A stretch of DNA of 50,664 nucleotides from Alphaproteobacteria bacterium (GCA_030833925.1 JAURGE010000016.1:1-50664), one strand, 5' to 3'. Shown: positions 35,625-44,653, counted from the first letter of the stretch. The notes: generated from the letters alone by a model not told the origin. Program-made: numbers and translations.

Positions 35625-36401
35625 ATGGTTGATCACAATACACCCCTGGTAGCTGTTTCCGCATGTCTAAAGGAGGTAAATACCTTCAAGATGCACACGG
35701 CGAGCCACCGGCATATCGAGAGCCTCGCTGAAGTTTCTGGGGTGCTGCCAATTATACTTCCAGCGGTCGGGCGAAAGGCCGACCCGAAGCCATTATTAGA
35801 CCATATTTCGGGTCTGCTTTTGACTGGTAGTCCATCCAACGTGCACCCAGACTTTTATGGAGAGAAAATAGCTTCCTCCGAAACGTTGATTGACCTGGAT
35901 AGGGACAATACTACGCTTCCTATGATACGCGGCGCGATTGAAAGGGGCATTCCAGTTTTTGCTATCTGCCGAGGTATTCAGGAGCTAAATGTCGCTATGG
36001 GAGGAACATTACATCAGTATGTTCACCTCTTGCCTGGTAAACGTGACCATCGCTCCAATAAGGCATTGCCACCGGGCCAACGTGCAGGATTGGCTCATTC
36101 AGTTAAGCTAACTGCAGGTGGTATGCTTCAGAAAATCTTTGGGAATGAAGAAGTGCTTGTAAACTCTTTGCACGCACAGGCAGTAAACCAACCTGCTCCT
36201 GGCATGATAGTTGAGGCGTTGTCTGAAGATGGGGTTGTTGAAGGCATTTCGATGCCTAGTGCCCCAGGCTGGGTTTTAGGTGTGCAGTGGCACCCGGAAG
36301 CAACCTTTAGGGAAGATTTGCCTTCTCGAAAGTTATTTGAGGCCTTTGGTGCCGCAGTTCAGGCCCACGCTAGTGGCAAAGCCCTAGTGGCTGCCGAATA
36401 A
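35625..36401 (+). CDS. Class I glutamine amidotransferase-like gamma-glutamyl hydrolase (peptidase C26, PuuD-like)
   Basis: A 258-residue hydrolase. The nucleophile C115 lies in VFAICRGIQELNVAMGG. The His-Glu pair lies in VQWHPEA near residue 220, and NSLHAQAVN is typical of the PuuD group. It cleaves gamma-glutamyl amides such as gamma-glutamyl-GABA in putrescine catabolism, or other gamma-glutamyl conjugates. No other puu genes are present, so the substrate is unsure. I start at the ATG at 35625, one codon inside a possible TTG. The alpha/beta hydrolase gene follows after 16 bases. Confidence 0.9.
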   Translation: MVDHNTPLVAVSACLKEVNTFKMHTASHRHIESLAEVSGVLPIILPAVGRKADPKPLLDHISGLLLTGSPSNVHPDFYGEKIASSETLIDLDRDNTTLPMIRGAIERGIPVFAICRGIQELNVAMGGTLHQYVHLLPGKRDHRSNKALPPGQRAGLAHSVKLTAGGMLQKIFGNEEVLVNSLHAQAVNQPAPGMIVEALSEDGVVEGISMPSAPGWVLGVQWHPEATFREDLPSRKLFEAFGAAVQAHASGKALVAAE

Positions 36402-36417
36402 TTTTCATCTTGCCAAG

Positions 36418-37356
36418 ATGAACGCTCGTTCTCCCACTATTGATATCTCGATTGCGGACAGCTGGGTAGTTAATGGAGCAGATCAATTAGCGCTTAGAGT
36501 CTACGGCTGGCGCAGCAACACCGGAGGTAGGTCAGCACTGTTTTGGGGTCATGCAAATGGCTTTGCATCTGGTGCCTATGCTCCAATTCTTAGCGAATTA
36601 GCGCGTGAGTTTGACATTTTTGCCGCTGACCTCCGTGCTCATGGAGGGTCTGCTGATCCCGGTGGTGATTATGACCGCACAATATCGGCGGACCGCCTCG
36701 CGATTGATATGATTGCTGTTATAAAATCTGTACGCGAGCGTTCGCCTACACAGCCTCTCCATTTTGCCGCTCACTCTATGTCTGGCCTTGCTGGATTGCG
36801 AATGGGCGCGGTTTTTGGTCTTTCGCCTTTCCGTTCAATGACCTTATTTGAACCGCCTTTAGCACCGACCCCAGATATTATCTTGCATGCGGGCGCTGCT
36901 TCTCTTGGACACGTGCTCTCAGGGAGGGCAACTAAAAGAAAGCAAATTCTTCCTTCTCCTCCAGAATTTGCAGCACAGTTAAAGGAGCGACCGGGTTTCT
37001 GTAATTGGCGGAAAGACATGCTTGCAGCCTTTGCTCAGGCAACTCTTTCGCCAAGGATTGATGGTAACGGATGGGAGTTAAGATGCTCGGCTGCAGCAGA
37101 AGCGGCAGGTTACAGGCTAACAATGGATACCTCTACCTTCGCTGCCCTCGCACGATTTGATCGGCCAGTTGTTTTTGTTGAAAGCGACCCCGCAACCCAA
37201 GGGCCAGCCCCAAGTTGGGCAACTAAGGCGCAGGGTGTGGCGGCGCAACAGGCGCCAAAAGGTTTTTTAGATCGTATTAACGGCACCAGCCACATGATGC
37301 CGTTTGAAAACCCAGACGCTGTTATAGGACGTATTCGTAAATCAATAGCCGGTTGA
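36418..37356 (+). CDS. Alpha/beta hydrolase
   Basis: A 312-residue alpha/beta-hydrolase-fold enzyme. The oxyanion strand is FWGHANGFASGAY, the nucleophile elbow is AAHSMSG with S120, and the acid follows late strands near VFVESDP. The catalytic His lies in GTSHMMPFENPD near the C-terminus. The elbow has Ala and Ser where Gly is usual, but small residues are kept. No signal peptide is present. It likely hydrolyses an ester or related bond; substrate unknown. It is cotranscribed with the PuuD-like gene (16-base gap), and the ribosome site is weak. Confidence 0.85.
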   Translation: MNARSPTIDISIADSWVVNGADQLALRVYGWRSNTGGRSALFWGHANGFASGAYAPILSELAREFDIFAADLRAHGGSADPGGDYDRTISADRLAIDMIAVIKSVRERSPTQPLHFAAHSMSGLAGLRMGAVFGLSPFRSMTLFEPPLAPTPDIILHAGAASLGHVLSGRATKRKQILPSPPEFAAQLKERPGFCNWRKDMLAAFAQATLSPRIDGNGWELRCSAAAEAAGYRLTMDTSTFAALARFDRPVVFVESDPATQGPAPSWATKAQGVAAQQAPKGFLDRINGTSHMMPFENPDAVIGRIRKSIAG

Positions 37357-37538
37357 TCGAACTAAGACGCTGCGAATTTGCGCTGAGTTCTCTTTCGGGT
37401 CGTAAATTGAGTAGGGATTGCCACTTCAAAATTGTGATTACGAAACTCATCACATGGAGATGCAGCAATTTGCGGTTCTATCCAACACAAACATGCAGCT
37501 ATCAATCCTAGCTCACAAATGCTCCAAAGGTTTGCCCA

Positions 37539-38324
37539 ATGCGTCTAGTTACGTGGAATGTAAATTCAATTCGCTTGCGTCTTGATGGCCTCGCAAGATT
37601 AGCTTCAGCAACCGAAGTAGATGTTGTTTGTCTGCAAGAAATTAAAGCGGATAAGACGAAATTTCCCTTTGAAGCAATCAGGGCCATTGGTTTTCAATAC
37701 ATCGAAATGGAGGGGTTCCCTGGTTATCATGGTGTTGCCATTCTCTCAAAAATTCAAATGGAACGACTGGAAGGTCGTGATTGGTGTGGAAAGCAAGATG
37801 GTCGTTACGTTGGCGCCAAGCTCAAGAATGGATTTTCAGTTCATAATTTTTACGTCCCAGCCGGAGGAGATGAGCCAGACCCAACGATCAATGATAAATT
37901 TAGGCACAAGTTAGATTTTCTCTCTGAAATGGCAGCTTGGGGAGAAGCTCAGGCAAATACTGACGCTATTTTGGTCGGTGATCTCAATGTTGCACCCCTG
38001 CCAAATGACGTTTGGTCTCATAAAGCATTGCTAAAAGTCGTTAGCCATACACCCATTGAGGTGGAGGCTCTAGAAAAAGCTCAGGTTTCAGGGCGTTGGG
38101 TAGATCTAGTGCGCCGTCAGATCCCAGAAAATGTGCCATTGTTTTCATGGTGGAGTTATCGATCTAAGGATTGGGAAGAAGCCAACCGTGGCCGTCGGCT
38201 CGACCACATATGGGGTGTTGGGGGTGCCGTTAACGCGTGCACCGCTGCGACTGTTATCAAAGAGGCGCGCGGTTGGGAAAAGCCATCTGATCACGCGCCT
38301 GTTATGGCTGACTTTAGGGACTAG
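37539..38324 (+). CDS. xth: Exodeoxyribonuclease III / AP endonuclease
   Basis: A 261-residue ExoIII. The N-terminus MRLVTWNVNSIRLRL, the Mg-binding Glu in CLQEIKADK, the NFYVPAGGDEPD loop, LVGDLNVAP and the final SDHAPVMADF (catalytic Asp-His) are all present. It cuts at abasic sites and trims 3' ends in base excision repair. It stands alone after a 182-base gap. In many relatives it directly follows ftsK-lolA, so this copy has moved or the block was split. It is convergent with the phosphodiesterase gene, with an 11-base gap. Confidence 0.94.
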   Translation: MRLVTWNVNSIRLRLDGLARLASATEVDVVCLQEIKADKTKFPFEAIRAIGFQYIEMEGFPGYHGVAILSKIQMERLEGRDWCGKQDGRYVGAKLKNGFSVHNFYVPAGGDEPDPTINDKFRHKLDFLSEMAAWGEAQANTDAILVGDLNVAPLPNDVWSHKALLKVVSHTPIEVEALEKAQVSGRWVDLVRRQIPENVPLFSWWSYRSKDWEEANRGRRLDHIWGVGGAVNACTAATVIKEARGWEKPSDHAPVMADFRD

Positions 38325-38335
38325 TCTTTTAGACT

Positions 38336-39133
38336 TTATCGAAGAGCCCTGGGGGGTGGCCAGTCTCCAATTGATATGGTGTGTGAAACAAGTCCCTCAT
38401 TTTTTTCCCAAATGTGAAGGGCAGCTCCCGGCGGTTCGAATGCTATTGAAATAGAGGCATCCTTATTTGTGTTAAAAGCAAATGGAAAGGCGCATGAAGG
38501 TGCTACGACCGCCGGCACCCCTCCGCAGACACCCATTACACTACGATGATTGTGACCGGCTATGATCCTAATTACTTGTTGCCGTCTGGAGACAATTTCT
38601 GCCAGCTTATCTGCACCCTCAAGGCCAATTTTTGCAAACCCTCCCAAGCCAGGGGCCATAGGCGGATGGTGAATGCCAATAATGGTGGGTCTCGTATCGT
38701 GGTCCAATTGTTTTGCTAGAAATTCCAAACGATCATCACATAGTTGGCCGCCAACTTGTCCTGGCAGAAGGCTGTCGAGCATGATGATGTGAAGAGGATC
38801 GGCATCAATCTCATAATGAATGAAAGCCGATGGAGTTTTCTTGTCTGGCATCCAATTTTCACTTGAAAAGACAGATCGCATACTAGCGCGGTCGTCATGA
38901 TTGCCAGGTATCAAGTATATTGGTGCCTCTAATTTTTCTAAGATTTCCTTGGCAAGAGCGTAAGCCTCGGGTGTCCCATGGTGTGCTATGTCTCCAGTAT
39001 GAAGAACTAGATCGGGATTAGCGTGGTTCATCGCGTCTACGGCGGCTTTAAGCCGTGCTGCCGGATCAATCCCTGCATGGTTAGTCTCCCCTGGAGGGAG
39101 CATGTGGCTATCACTAATTTGACCTATCAGCAT
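38336..39133 (-). CDS. Calcineurin-like phosphodiesterase (CpdA/GpdQ type)
   Basis: A 265-residue dinuclear metallophosphoesterase. The five ordered metal motifs are all seen: QISDSHM, HTGDIAHHG, IPGNHDDRAS, IGIHHPP and IAGHNHRS. This is the class III nucleotide/glycerophosphodiester branch that includes cAMP phosphodiesterase CpdA and GpdQ. It hydrolyses a phosphodiester in the cytosol; which one cannot be said. Its start overlaps the end of a possible small coding frame upstream. A lipoprotein gene lies further upstream on the same strand. Confidence 0.9.
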   Translation of the reverse strand: MLIGQISDSHMLPPGETNHAGIDPAARLKAAVDAMNHANPDLVLHTGDIAHHGTPEAYALAKEILEKLEAPIYLIPGNHDDRASMRSVFSSENWMPDKKTPSAFIHYEIDADPLHIIMLDSLLPGQVGGQLCDDRLEFLAKQLDHDTRPTIIGIHHPPMAPGLGGFAKIGLEGADKLAEIVSRRQQVIRIIAGHNHRSVMGVCGGVPAVVAPSCAFPFAFNTNKDASISIAFEPPGAALHIWEKNEGLVSHTISIGDWPPPRALR

Positions 39134-39240
39134 TTTCGCCTTCCAAAGAGTAAGTCATTCCAGGCTTCAGGGTCGTCAATGAAAAATCGTAACACCAATC
39201 TAAAATACATCGCATTCCTGATGGTTGATTTTTTTCGCAT
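39127..39240 (-). CDS. Candidate micro-ORF overlapping the phosphodiesterase start
   Basis: A minus-strand frame of 37 codons (ATG at 39240), or 27 from the ATG at 39210, which has AGGA 6 bases upstream. The stop overlaps the phosphodiesterase start codon by seven bases (ATGCTGA), the arrangement of translational coupling. The predicted peptide has a mixed hydrophobic/basic N-half (YFRLVLRFF), then IDDPEAWNDLLFGRRKC, which looks more protein-like than random. No homologue is recognised. It could be a leader peptide, a small protein or chance. Confidence 0.35.
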   Translation of the reverse strand: MRKKSTIRNAMYFRLVLRFFIDDPEAWNDLLFGRRKC

Positions 39241-39302
39241 CAATGCTCTGCTCAGGAAATGCGGGATAGTTATCAGTTTTTGCTTAAGTGCGGATGAGAT
39301 AA

Positions 39303-39875
39303 TTACGATACTGGTGGGCGGGCTAAAACAGCATCGATAAATTCGCCTATGTTTTTACGGACTGATCCTTCATTTGCCTCTTTAAGCCGGTTTCCCCACA
39401 ACAATTTGTCTTGCGTGAATCGAGCGGTGTAAGAGGTCTGAATCGTTTTAAGAAGGTAAGGTTCTTCGACACCTGCCTTCCGCATCCGGTAGTTAACATT
39501 AGCCGTTACTTCAACGTCCAAACTGATATAGGGCTGGGATAATCCAAGTAGATGCACTTCAATATCGTACCGACAGGAATCAGGTGTTTCTGCAAGCAGT
39601 CCATTATTCTTTAATGAGGCCTCTAAAGCTATAAGGAAGCTAGCGTTATCAACTTCTGATACCCAAAGAGGATTGGTGGTTTTTCCACCATCAACTAATT
39701 TGACACAGACAGAGTTTATCAGGTTAAGGTCTAGAGGTGATGAAGACCCGGCTCGTGAGCTAGAAATCATCGTTTTCACGCTTGCTGGTTTGGCGCAACC
39801 TGAAATGCTGAGCCCTATTAAAATAACCGCGCACACGCGCTTGATTGATCGATAGCCAAGCATATGCTTTGTCAT
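39303..39875 (-). CDS. Predicted lipoprotein of unknown function
   Basis: A 190-residue protein with a signal segment and lipobox: SIKRVCAVILIGLSISGC places the lipidated Cys at residue 27. Mature residues begin AKPASVKTMISSSRAGSS. Alternating beta-like strands follow (CRYDIEVHLLGLSQPYISLDVEVTANVNYR). The family is not recognised. The start is placed at the ATG at 39875; an ATG at 39863 is also possible, and earlier frames would overlap the divergent gene. Only 43 bases separate its start from that of the other lipoprotein gene, on the opposite strand. Confidence 0.7.
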   Translation of the reverse strand: MTKHMLGYRSIKRVCAVILIGLSISGCAKPASVKTMISSSRAGSSSPLDLNLINSVCVKLVDGGKTTNPLWVSEVDNASFLIALEASLKNNGLLAETPDSCRYDIEVHLLGLSQPYISLDVEVTANVNYRMRKAGVEEPYLLKTIQTSYTARFTQDKLLWGNRLKEANEGSVRKNIGEFIDAVLARPPVS

Positions 39876-39918
39876 TTGACACACTCTAAACTTGAAACGT
39901 TTTAAAAAGGTACTGGAC

Positions 39919-40290
39919 GTGCGCATCATCACGATTCTTGTGCTGACGACAACGCTTGTTGCATGCCAAACTCGTCAGGCTCAACTTGTACCGCTGTCGC
40001 AGCCAGGTGATGCTTCACTGAAGTGTTCCGAGATCATCGGGCTTATGGCTGATAATCGCATTAAAGCGGCTAAGCTTGCCAAAATCGACGAAGGAATAGC
40101 AACAGGAAACACGATTGCTGTCGCCGTAAGTCGAACTTTATTTTGGCCGGCCGTCTTAGCTGTTGACCTCTCTGATGTTGAGCAGATCGAGATGCGTTCA
40201 CTGGTTGACCGTAACCAAAGGCTTGGCGAGATCGCTGAAAAAAAGGGATGTATTGAAGTGTCCCCTAACCATCAACATCCAAAGAAGTGA
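39919..40290 (+). CDS. Small predicted lipoprotein of unknown function
   Basis: A 123-residue protein. The signal segment RIITILVLTTTLVAC gives a lipobox with Cys at residue 16. The mature part holds CSEIIGLMADN, a hydrophobic stretch TIAVAVSRTLFWPAVLAVDLS and a final charged tail with one Cys. I choose GTG at 39919 because AAAGG lies about 8 bases upstream; a TTG at 39892 would give a more basic N-terminus but has no ribosome site. I do not know the family; proteins with a similar Trp-Pro-Ala/Asp-Leu patch occur widely as small lipoproteins. It is divergent from another lipoprotein gene and lies 9 bases before an LLM oxidoreductase gene. Confidence 0.65.
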   Translation: MRIITILVLTTTLVACQTRQAQLVPLSQPGDASLKCSEIIGLMADNRIKAAKLAKIDEGIATGNTIAVAVSRTLFWPAVLAVDLSDVEQIEMRSLVDRNQRLGEIAEKKGCIEVSPNHQHPKK

Positions 40291-40299
40291 GTTAAGCTT

Positions 40300-41127
40300 A
40301 TGCATGTTGGCGTTGCGCTTTTTTTTACAGAACATTCCATCAGGCCAGCGGAACTTGCCAAAGCGTTAGAAGAGCGCGGCTTTGAAAGCCTCTGGGCGCC
40401 AGAGCACAGCCATATACCGCTCACTCGCAACTCTCCATGGCCGCAAGGTGGAGAACTTCCTAAGAAATATTTTCAAGTGATGGATCCGTTCGTGACTTTG
40501 ACGGCAGCCGCCGGTGCAACCACTGCTTTGAAAGTAGGAACTGGCATTTGTTTGGTGCCACAACGTGATGTCTTTCAAACTGCAAAATCTGTGGCGTCTC
40601 TTGATGTGATATCCGGCGGTCGTTTCCTGTTCGGCGTTGGTGCCGGTTGGAATACGGATGAAATGATTAATCATGGAGTTGATCCTTCATCCCGTATGAA
40701 GCTAATGCGAGAAAAAATTGAGGCTATGAGGATCATTTGGCGGGATGAAACAGCAGAATACCATGGCGATCTCGTAAATTTCGGTCCAATGCAAACGTGG
40801 CCAAAACTGCCAGCGCCGCCACCAGTCTATTTGGGAGGAGCTTTCCCCTACGGTGCCCGCCGGGCATTAAGGTATGCCGATGCTTGGCTGCCCCACGCCC
40901 GCAGGCCTACGTACCATATCCTAGAGAAGTTGCCGGAATTCAGGGCTATGGAACGGGAGGCTGGTCGTAGCATCCCTATCACTATATTCGGTGGCGAGCA
41001 TGACCCTGAAATGTTGAAGCGTTACGCTGACTCTGGGATAGAGCGGGTCGTGGTGAATATAGAGCCGATGGGTCGAGACCAGAGTTTGGCGCAATTAGAT
41101 CAATGGGTTTCGGCTGGTCTTGTATAA
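40300..41127 (+). CDS. LLM-class F420/FMN-dependent oxidoreductase
   Basis: A 275-residue luciferase-like TIM-barrel flavoenzyme. It opens with HVGVALFFTEHSIRPAELAKALEERGFESLWAPEH. GTGICLVPQRD, SGGRFLFGVGAGWN and the MREKIEAMRIIWRDE helix follow. The segment PPPVYLGGAFPYGARRALRYAD places it in the group often labelled F420-dependent (TIGR03619-like). It may instead use FMN, since no F420 genes are in view. Substrate unknown. It follows the small lipoprotein gene by 9 bases and is separated from gcdH by 223 bases, so it is probably not in the glutarate operon. Confidence 0.87.
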   Translation: MHVGVALFFTEHSIRPAELAKALEERGFESLWAPEHSHIPLTRNSPWPQGGELPKKYFQVMDPFVTLTAAAGATTALKVGTGICLVPQRDVFQTAKSVASLDVISGGRFLFGVGAGWNTDEMINHGVDPSSRMKLMREKIEAMRIIWRDETAEYHGDLVNFGPMQTWPKLPAPPPVYLGGAFPYGARRALRYADAWLPHARRPTYHILEKLPEFRAMEREAGRSIPITIFGGEHDPEMLKRYADSGIERVVVNIEPMGRDQSLAQLDQWVSAGLV

Positions 41128-41350
41128 ACAAGGTTGAGTAAGCCTACAGGAGTTTTGTCAGAAGCGATGAGCTCATAGTTCAGGAATTCAATTCTATGGT
41201 CTGTCTGGATAGGATCATCCGCAATCAGTGCGGCGCATAGCCTACCTCCCCGAATTCTGTTATCCGAGCTATAAGTTATTTATCTGAAGATTGAACTAAA
41301 AAGAGTTTGGTTTACGCCTCAATAATTGGACTTTTTGTTGGAGAATTCCC

Positions 41351-42559
41351 ATGCCTGATTCGACCGCAGCTGGTACCAAGGTCAGCAAGCTGCCACCCTT
41401 CGACTGGACTGATCCCTTTTACCTTGCGGACCAGCTTGAAGAAGAAGAGCGTTTGACTTTTGAAGCGGGTGTGAAATTTGTAGAGGCTGAACTTGAGCCT
41501 GGTGTGTTGGAAGCCAATCGCAACCAAACTTTTGACCGTAATATCTACAAGAAACTAGGTCAGGCCGGTTTTCTTGGTGTTGGTTTAGAGGGATACGGCT
41601 GTCCTGGTGGTTCAGCTGTGATGTACGGCTTACTTGCTCGTGCCGTTGAAGGTTGTGATAGCGCGTACCGTTCAGCAATGAGTGTTCAGTCAAGCTTGGT
41701 GATGTATCCCATCCATACTTATGGCTCTGAAGAGCAGAAACAGAAACATCTGCCAAAACTGGCTTCTGGTGAGCATGTGGGCTCGTTCGGTCTTACAGAA
41801 CCAGACCATGGTTCTGATGCGGGTGGAATGAAATCCAGGGCAGTTAAAGTCGATGGTGGGTTTCGGTTAAATGGCGCCAAGATGTGGATTACATCCTCTC
41901 CTATTGCCGATGTATTTGTTGTGTGGGCCAAGGATGAGTCAGGTGATATACGCGGCTTCATTCTGGAGCGCGGTATGGAGGGTCTTACAACCCCAAAAAT
42001 TGAAGGAAAGTTCTCGCTTAGGGCTTCGCCAACTGGCGAAATAGTCATGGACAACGTTTTCGTACCGGACGAAAATTTACTCCCTAATGCCAAGGGTTTA
42101 GGCGGGCCATTTGGTTGCTTAAATAAGGCTCGTTATGGAATTGCGTGGGGTTCTATGGGTGCGGCTGAGGCATGTTGGCGTGCAAGTCGTGAATACGTCA
42201 TGAACCGCACTGCCTTTGGTAAGCCACTGGGTGCTAATCAACTAATCCAGAAAAAGCTTGCTGACATGCAGACAGAGATTGCTCTGGGTTTTCAGGCTGC
42301 GCTTCGGGTTGGTCGTTTAATGGATGAAGGTCGTGCAGCCCCAGAGATGATTTCACTTATAAAAAGAAACAATTGCGGTAAAGCCCTCGATATTGCTCGT
42401 TTATCTCGCGATATGCACGGCGGGAATGGCGTTTCCGATGAGTATAAAGTTATTCGACACATGATGAACCTGGAAGCGGTAAATACATATGAAGGTACGC
42501 ACGATGTGCATGCTCTTATCCTTGGCCGTTCGATAACCGGCATACAGGCGTTTGGCTAA
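41351..42559 (+). CDS. gcdH: Glutaryl-CoA dehydrogenase
   Basis: A 402-residue ACAD of the glutaryl-CoA branch. [19 protein letters not shown] is the flavin/substrate region, and [20 protein letters not shown] and [18 protein letters not shown] follow. The catalytic Glu381 is in [16 protein letters not shown]. It oxidises and decarboxylates glutaryl-CoA to crotonyl-CoA, giving electrons to ETF. The start has GGAG upstream. The CoA-transferase follows after 14 bases and a crotonase after that, which supports a lysine/glutarate-type pathway. A 223-base gap with its promoter precedes it. Confidence 0.93.
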   Translation: MPDSTAAGTKVSKLPPFDWTDPFYLADQLEEEERLTFEAGVKFVEAELEPGVLEANRNQTFDRNIYKKLGQAGFLGVGLEGYGCPGGSAVMYGLLARAVEGCDSAYRSAMSVQSSLVMYPIHTYGSEEQKQKHLPKLASGEHVGSFGLTEPDHGSDAGGMKSRAVKVDGGFRLNGAKMWITSSPIADVFVVWAKDESGDIRGFILERGMEGLTTPKIEGKFSLRASPTGEIVMDNVFVPDENLLPNAKGLGGPFGCLNKARYGIAWGSMGAAEACWRASREYVMNRTAFGKPLGANQLIQKKLADMQTEIALGFQAALRVGRLMDEGRAAPEMISLIKRNNCGKALDIARLSRDMHGGNGVSDEYKVIRHMMNLEAVNTYEGTHDVHALILGRSITGIQAFG

Positions 42560-42573
42560 GGAGATAAAAGACT

Positions 42574-43758
42574 ATGAGCGCTACTACTGGAATGCCACTT
42601 TCTCGATTTAAGGTGCTTGACCTAACTCGAGTGCGCGCCGGGCCAACTTGTGTCCGGCAGCTCGCTGATTGGGGTGCAGATGTCATAAAGGTTGAGTCTC
42701 CTCCTGACGGTAAGGAAGGACTCGGTGGTGCTAGAGACGGTTTTGACTTTCAAAATCTTCACCGTAACAAGCGCTCGCTGACCTTGAACCTCAAAGACCC
42801 AAGAGGTCTTGAGGCATTCTATAAGTTGGTTGAAGTGGCGGATATCGTAGTCGAGAACTATCGAGCTGACGTTAAGCACCGGCTTAAGATTGATTACGAT
42901 AGTTTGGCTAAAATTAATCCAGGCATAATCTTGGGTTCAATATCCGGTTTTGGCCAGGATGGCCCCTATGCTGATCGCCCAGGTTTTGATCAGATTGCCC
43001 AGGGCATGGGAGGGCTTATGTCGATTACTGGAGAGGCAGGCGGTGGCCCCATGCGTGTAGGCATTCCTATCGCCGATCTTTCAGCTGGAATGTTGTGTGC
43101 GCAAGGTATCCTTCTAGCTCTCTTGGAGAGAGAGACATCGGGTAAGGGACAGTGGGTCAAGACGTCTTTGCTTGAAGCCCAAATTCAGATGCTGGATTTC
43201 CAGGCTGCGCGTTATCTCAAAGATAAAGAAGTGCCAAAGTCAGCTGGCAATGATCATCCGACTTCAATTCCCACAGGTGTCTTTAAGACGTCTGATGGTC
43301 ATGTGAATATCGCTGTTGCGGGACAGGCAATCTATGAAAGATTTTGTGACGCGATAGATGCACCAGAGCTTAAAACTCATCCAGATTTTTCAACTGGCGT
43401 GCTCAGATCCAAAAACCGGAAGGCAATGAATGCGGCGATAGACGCCATCACATGCCATAAGCCATCCGCCTTTTGGATCGAACATTTAAATTCGGCTGGC
43501 TGCCCTTGTGGTCCGATCTACTCCATGGACCAGATGTTCGAAGATGCTCAGGTACAGCATGTTGGAATGGCTGTACCTGTCAATCATCCCCGCCTTGGTA
43601 CCTTCGAAATTGTTAACCAGGCGATAAAGATGTCTCGCACACCTTCCACCATTCGCTCTGCGACACCCGAACAGGGCGAGCATACTGACGCGATTCTTGC
43701 AGATCTTGGCTATTCCTCTGACGCTATTGCCGCTATGCGTGACGACGGCGTCATCTAA
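42574..43758 (+). CDS. Class III (CaiB/BaiF) CoA-transferase, probable glutarate CoA-transferase
   Basis: A 394-residue family III CoA-transferase. The first helix holds VLDLTRVRAGPTCVRQLADWGADVIKVE. The catalytic Asp lies in GIPIADLSAGM, preceded by FGQDGPYADRPGFDQIAQGM. It moves CoA between carboxylic acids; in the context of gcdH the likely reaction is succinyl-CoA + glutarate, as in SUGCT. This is inferred from the neighbour, not the residues. It is flanked at 14 and 27 bases by gcdH and a crotonase. Confidence 0.9.
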   Translation: MSATTGMPLSRFKVLDLTRVRAGPTCVRQLADWGADVIKVESPPDGKEGLGGARDGFDFQNLHRNKRSLTLNLKDPRGLEAFYKLVEVADIVVENYRADVKHRLKIDYDSLAKINPGIILGSISGFGQDGPYADRPGFDQIAQGMGGLMSITGEAGGGPMRVGIPIADLSAGMLCAQGILLALLERETSGKGQWVKTSLLEAQIQMLDFQAARYLKDKEVPKSAGNDHPTSIPTGVFKTSDGHVNIAVAGQAIYERFCDAIDAPELKTHPDFSTGVLRSKNRKAMNAAIDAITCHKPSAFWIEHLNSAGCPCGPIYSMDQMFEDAQVQHVGMAVPVNHPRLGTFEIVNQAIKMSRTPSTIRSATPEQGEHTDAILADLGYSSDAIAAMRDDGVI

Positions 43759-43785
43759 CTATCCTAGGAATTAGAAAGTACGGAC

Positions 43786-44586
43786 ATGAAACTCGATTTT
43801 GGCACCGAATATATGATCGTAGAAGTGATCGATGGCGTTGGCTGGGTCACGTTCAATAATCCTGAGCGGCGAAACGCGGTAAAGTTTGAGATGTGGGAAG
43901 CAATTCCAAAGATCTTTGATACTCTTGTTGCTCAAAACGATGTGCGTTGCATCGTAATGAAAGGTGCTGGTGACAAGTCTTTTGTTGCGGGCGCCGATAT
44001 TTCAGAGTTCAAGGAGAAGCGCTCCACGCCTGAGCAGGTAACTTTGTATAATGCCACCAGTGCCGCTGCTTACGCTGCAATTGAAAATTGCGAAAAACCT
44101 TTGATCGCTATGATCCGAGGCTTCTGTATTGGCGGTGGCCTCGCTGTTGCGCTTTCAGCTGACATCCGAATCGCTGCCGATAACACAGTCTATGCTGTGC
44201 CAGCTGCGCGTCTTGGCTTGGGATACCGGTACCCTGGTATGAAGCGTTTGGTTAATTTGGTTGGACCTGCCTACGCTAAGGAAATCTTCTTCACTGCTAG
44301 AAAGTTTAATGCTGAAGAAGCGTGGCGAATGGGGCTGGTAAATAAGGTAGTTGGGCTTGATGAACTTGATGCTGCCGTTGCCGAGTATGCTGGAATGATC
44401 GCTGAAAACGCGCCTCTTACAGTAGCCGCGGCTAACTTCGCAGTGCAGACAGCAATTGCCCATGAAGCCGATCGCGACTTTGCCAAGTTAGATGAAATGG
44501 TTGAAGCCTGCTTCGCCAGTGAAGATTACAAGGAAGGTCAGACCGCCTTTATGGAGAAACGTAAGCCCATTTTCAAAGGTAGATAA
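43786..44586 (+). CDS. Enoyl-CoA hydratase/isomerase family protein
   Basis: A 266-residue crotonase with VKGAGDKSFVAGADISEF-type oxyanion region (MKGAGDKSFVAGADIS), IRGFCIGGGLAVALSADIRIA and the C-terminal EKRKPIFKGR. The second site reads AARLGLGYRYPGMKRLV, lacking the classical catalytic Glu, so it may be an isomerase or act on a different CoA ester. By context it could hydrate crotonyl-CoA from the dehydrogenase upstream, but the missing Glu weakens this. It is the last gene of the operon and is followed by a terminator 9 bases after its stop codon. Confidence 0.88.
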   Translation: MKLDFGTEYMIVEVIDGVGWVTFNNPERRNAVKFEMWEAIPKIFDTLVAQNDVRCIVMKGAGDKSFVAGADISEFKEKRSTPEQVTLYNATSAAAYAAIENCEKPLIAMIRGFCIGGGLAVALSADIRIAADNTVYAVPAARLGLGYRYPGMKRLVNLVGPAYAKEIFFTARKFNAEEAWRMGLVNKVVGLDELDAAVAEYAGMIAENAPLTVAAANFAVQTAIAHEADRDFAKLDEMVEACFASEDYKEGQTAFMEKRKPIFKGR

Positions 44587-44595
44587 GCCACATTG

Positions 44596-44631
44596 AACCT
44601 ACGAGGCGGCGTTTGCCGCCAAGTAGGTTTT
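44596..44631. terminator. Bidirectional rho-independent terminator
   Basis: Outer arms AACCTAC (44596-44602) and GTAGGTT (44623-44629) and inner arms GGCGGC (44605-44610) and GCCGCC (44615-44620) pair perfectly around a GTTT loop. T-rich bases follow on the plus strand. It sits between the convergent crotonase (+) and MFS (-) genes and can end both transcripts. Confidence 0.8.
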
Positions 44632-44653
44632 AACCTTTCATTCCGAAAAATAA

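Noticed and set aside
41219-41233. CCGCA-N5-TGCGG dyad before gcdH
   Set aside because: Only five-base arms at more than 100 bases from the start; too weak for an operator claim.
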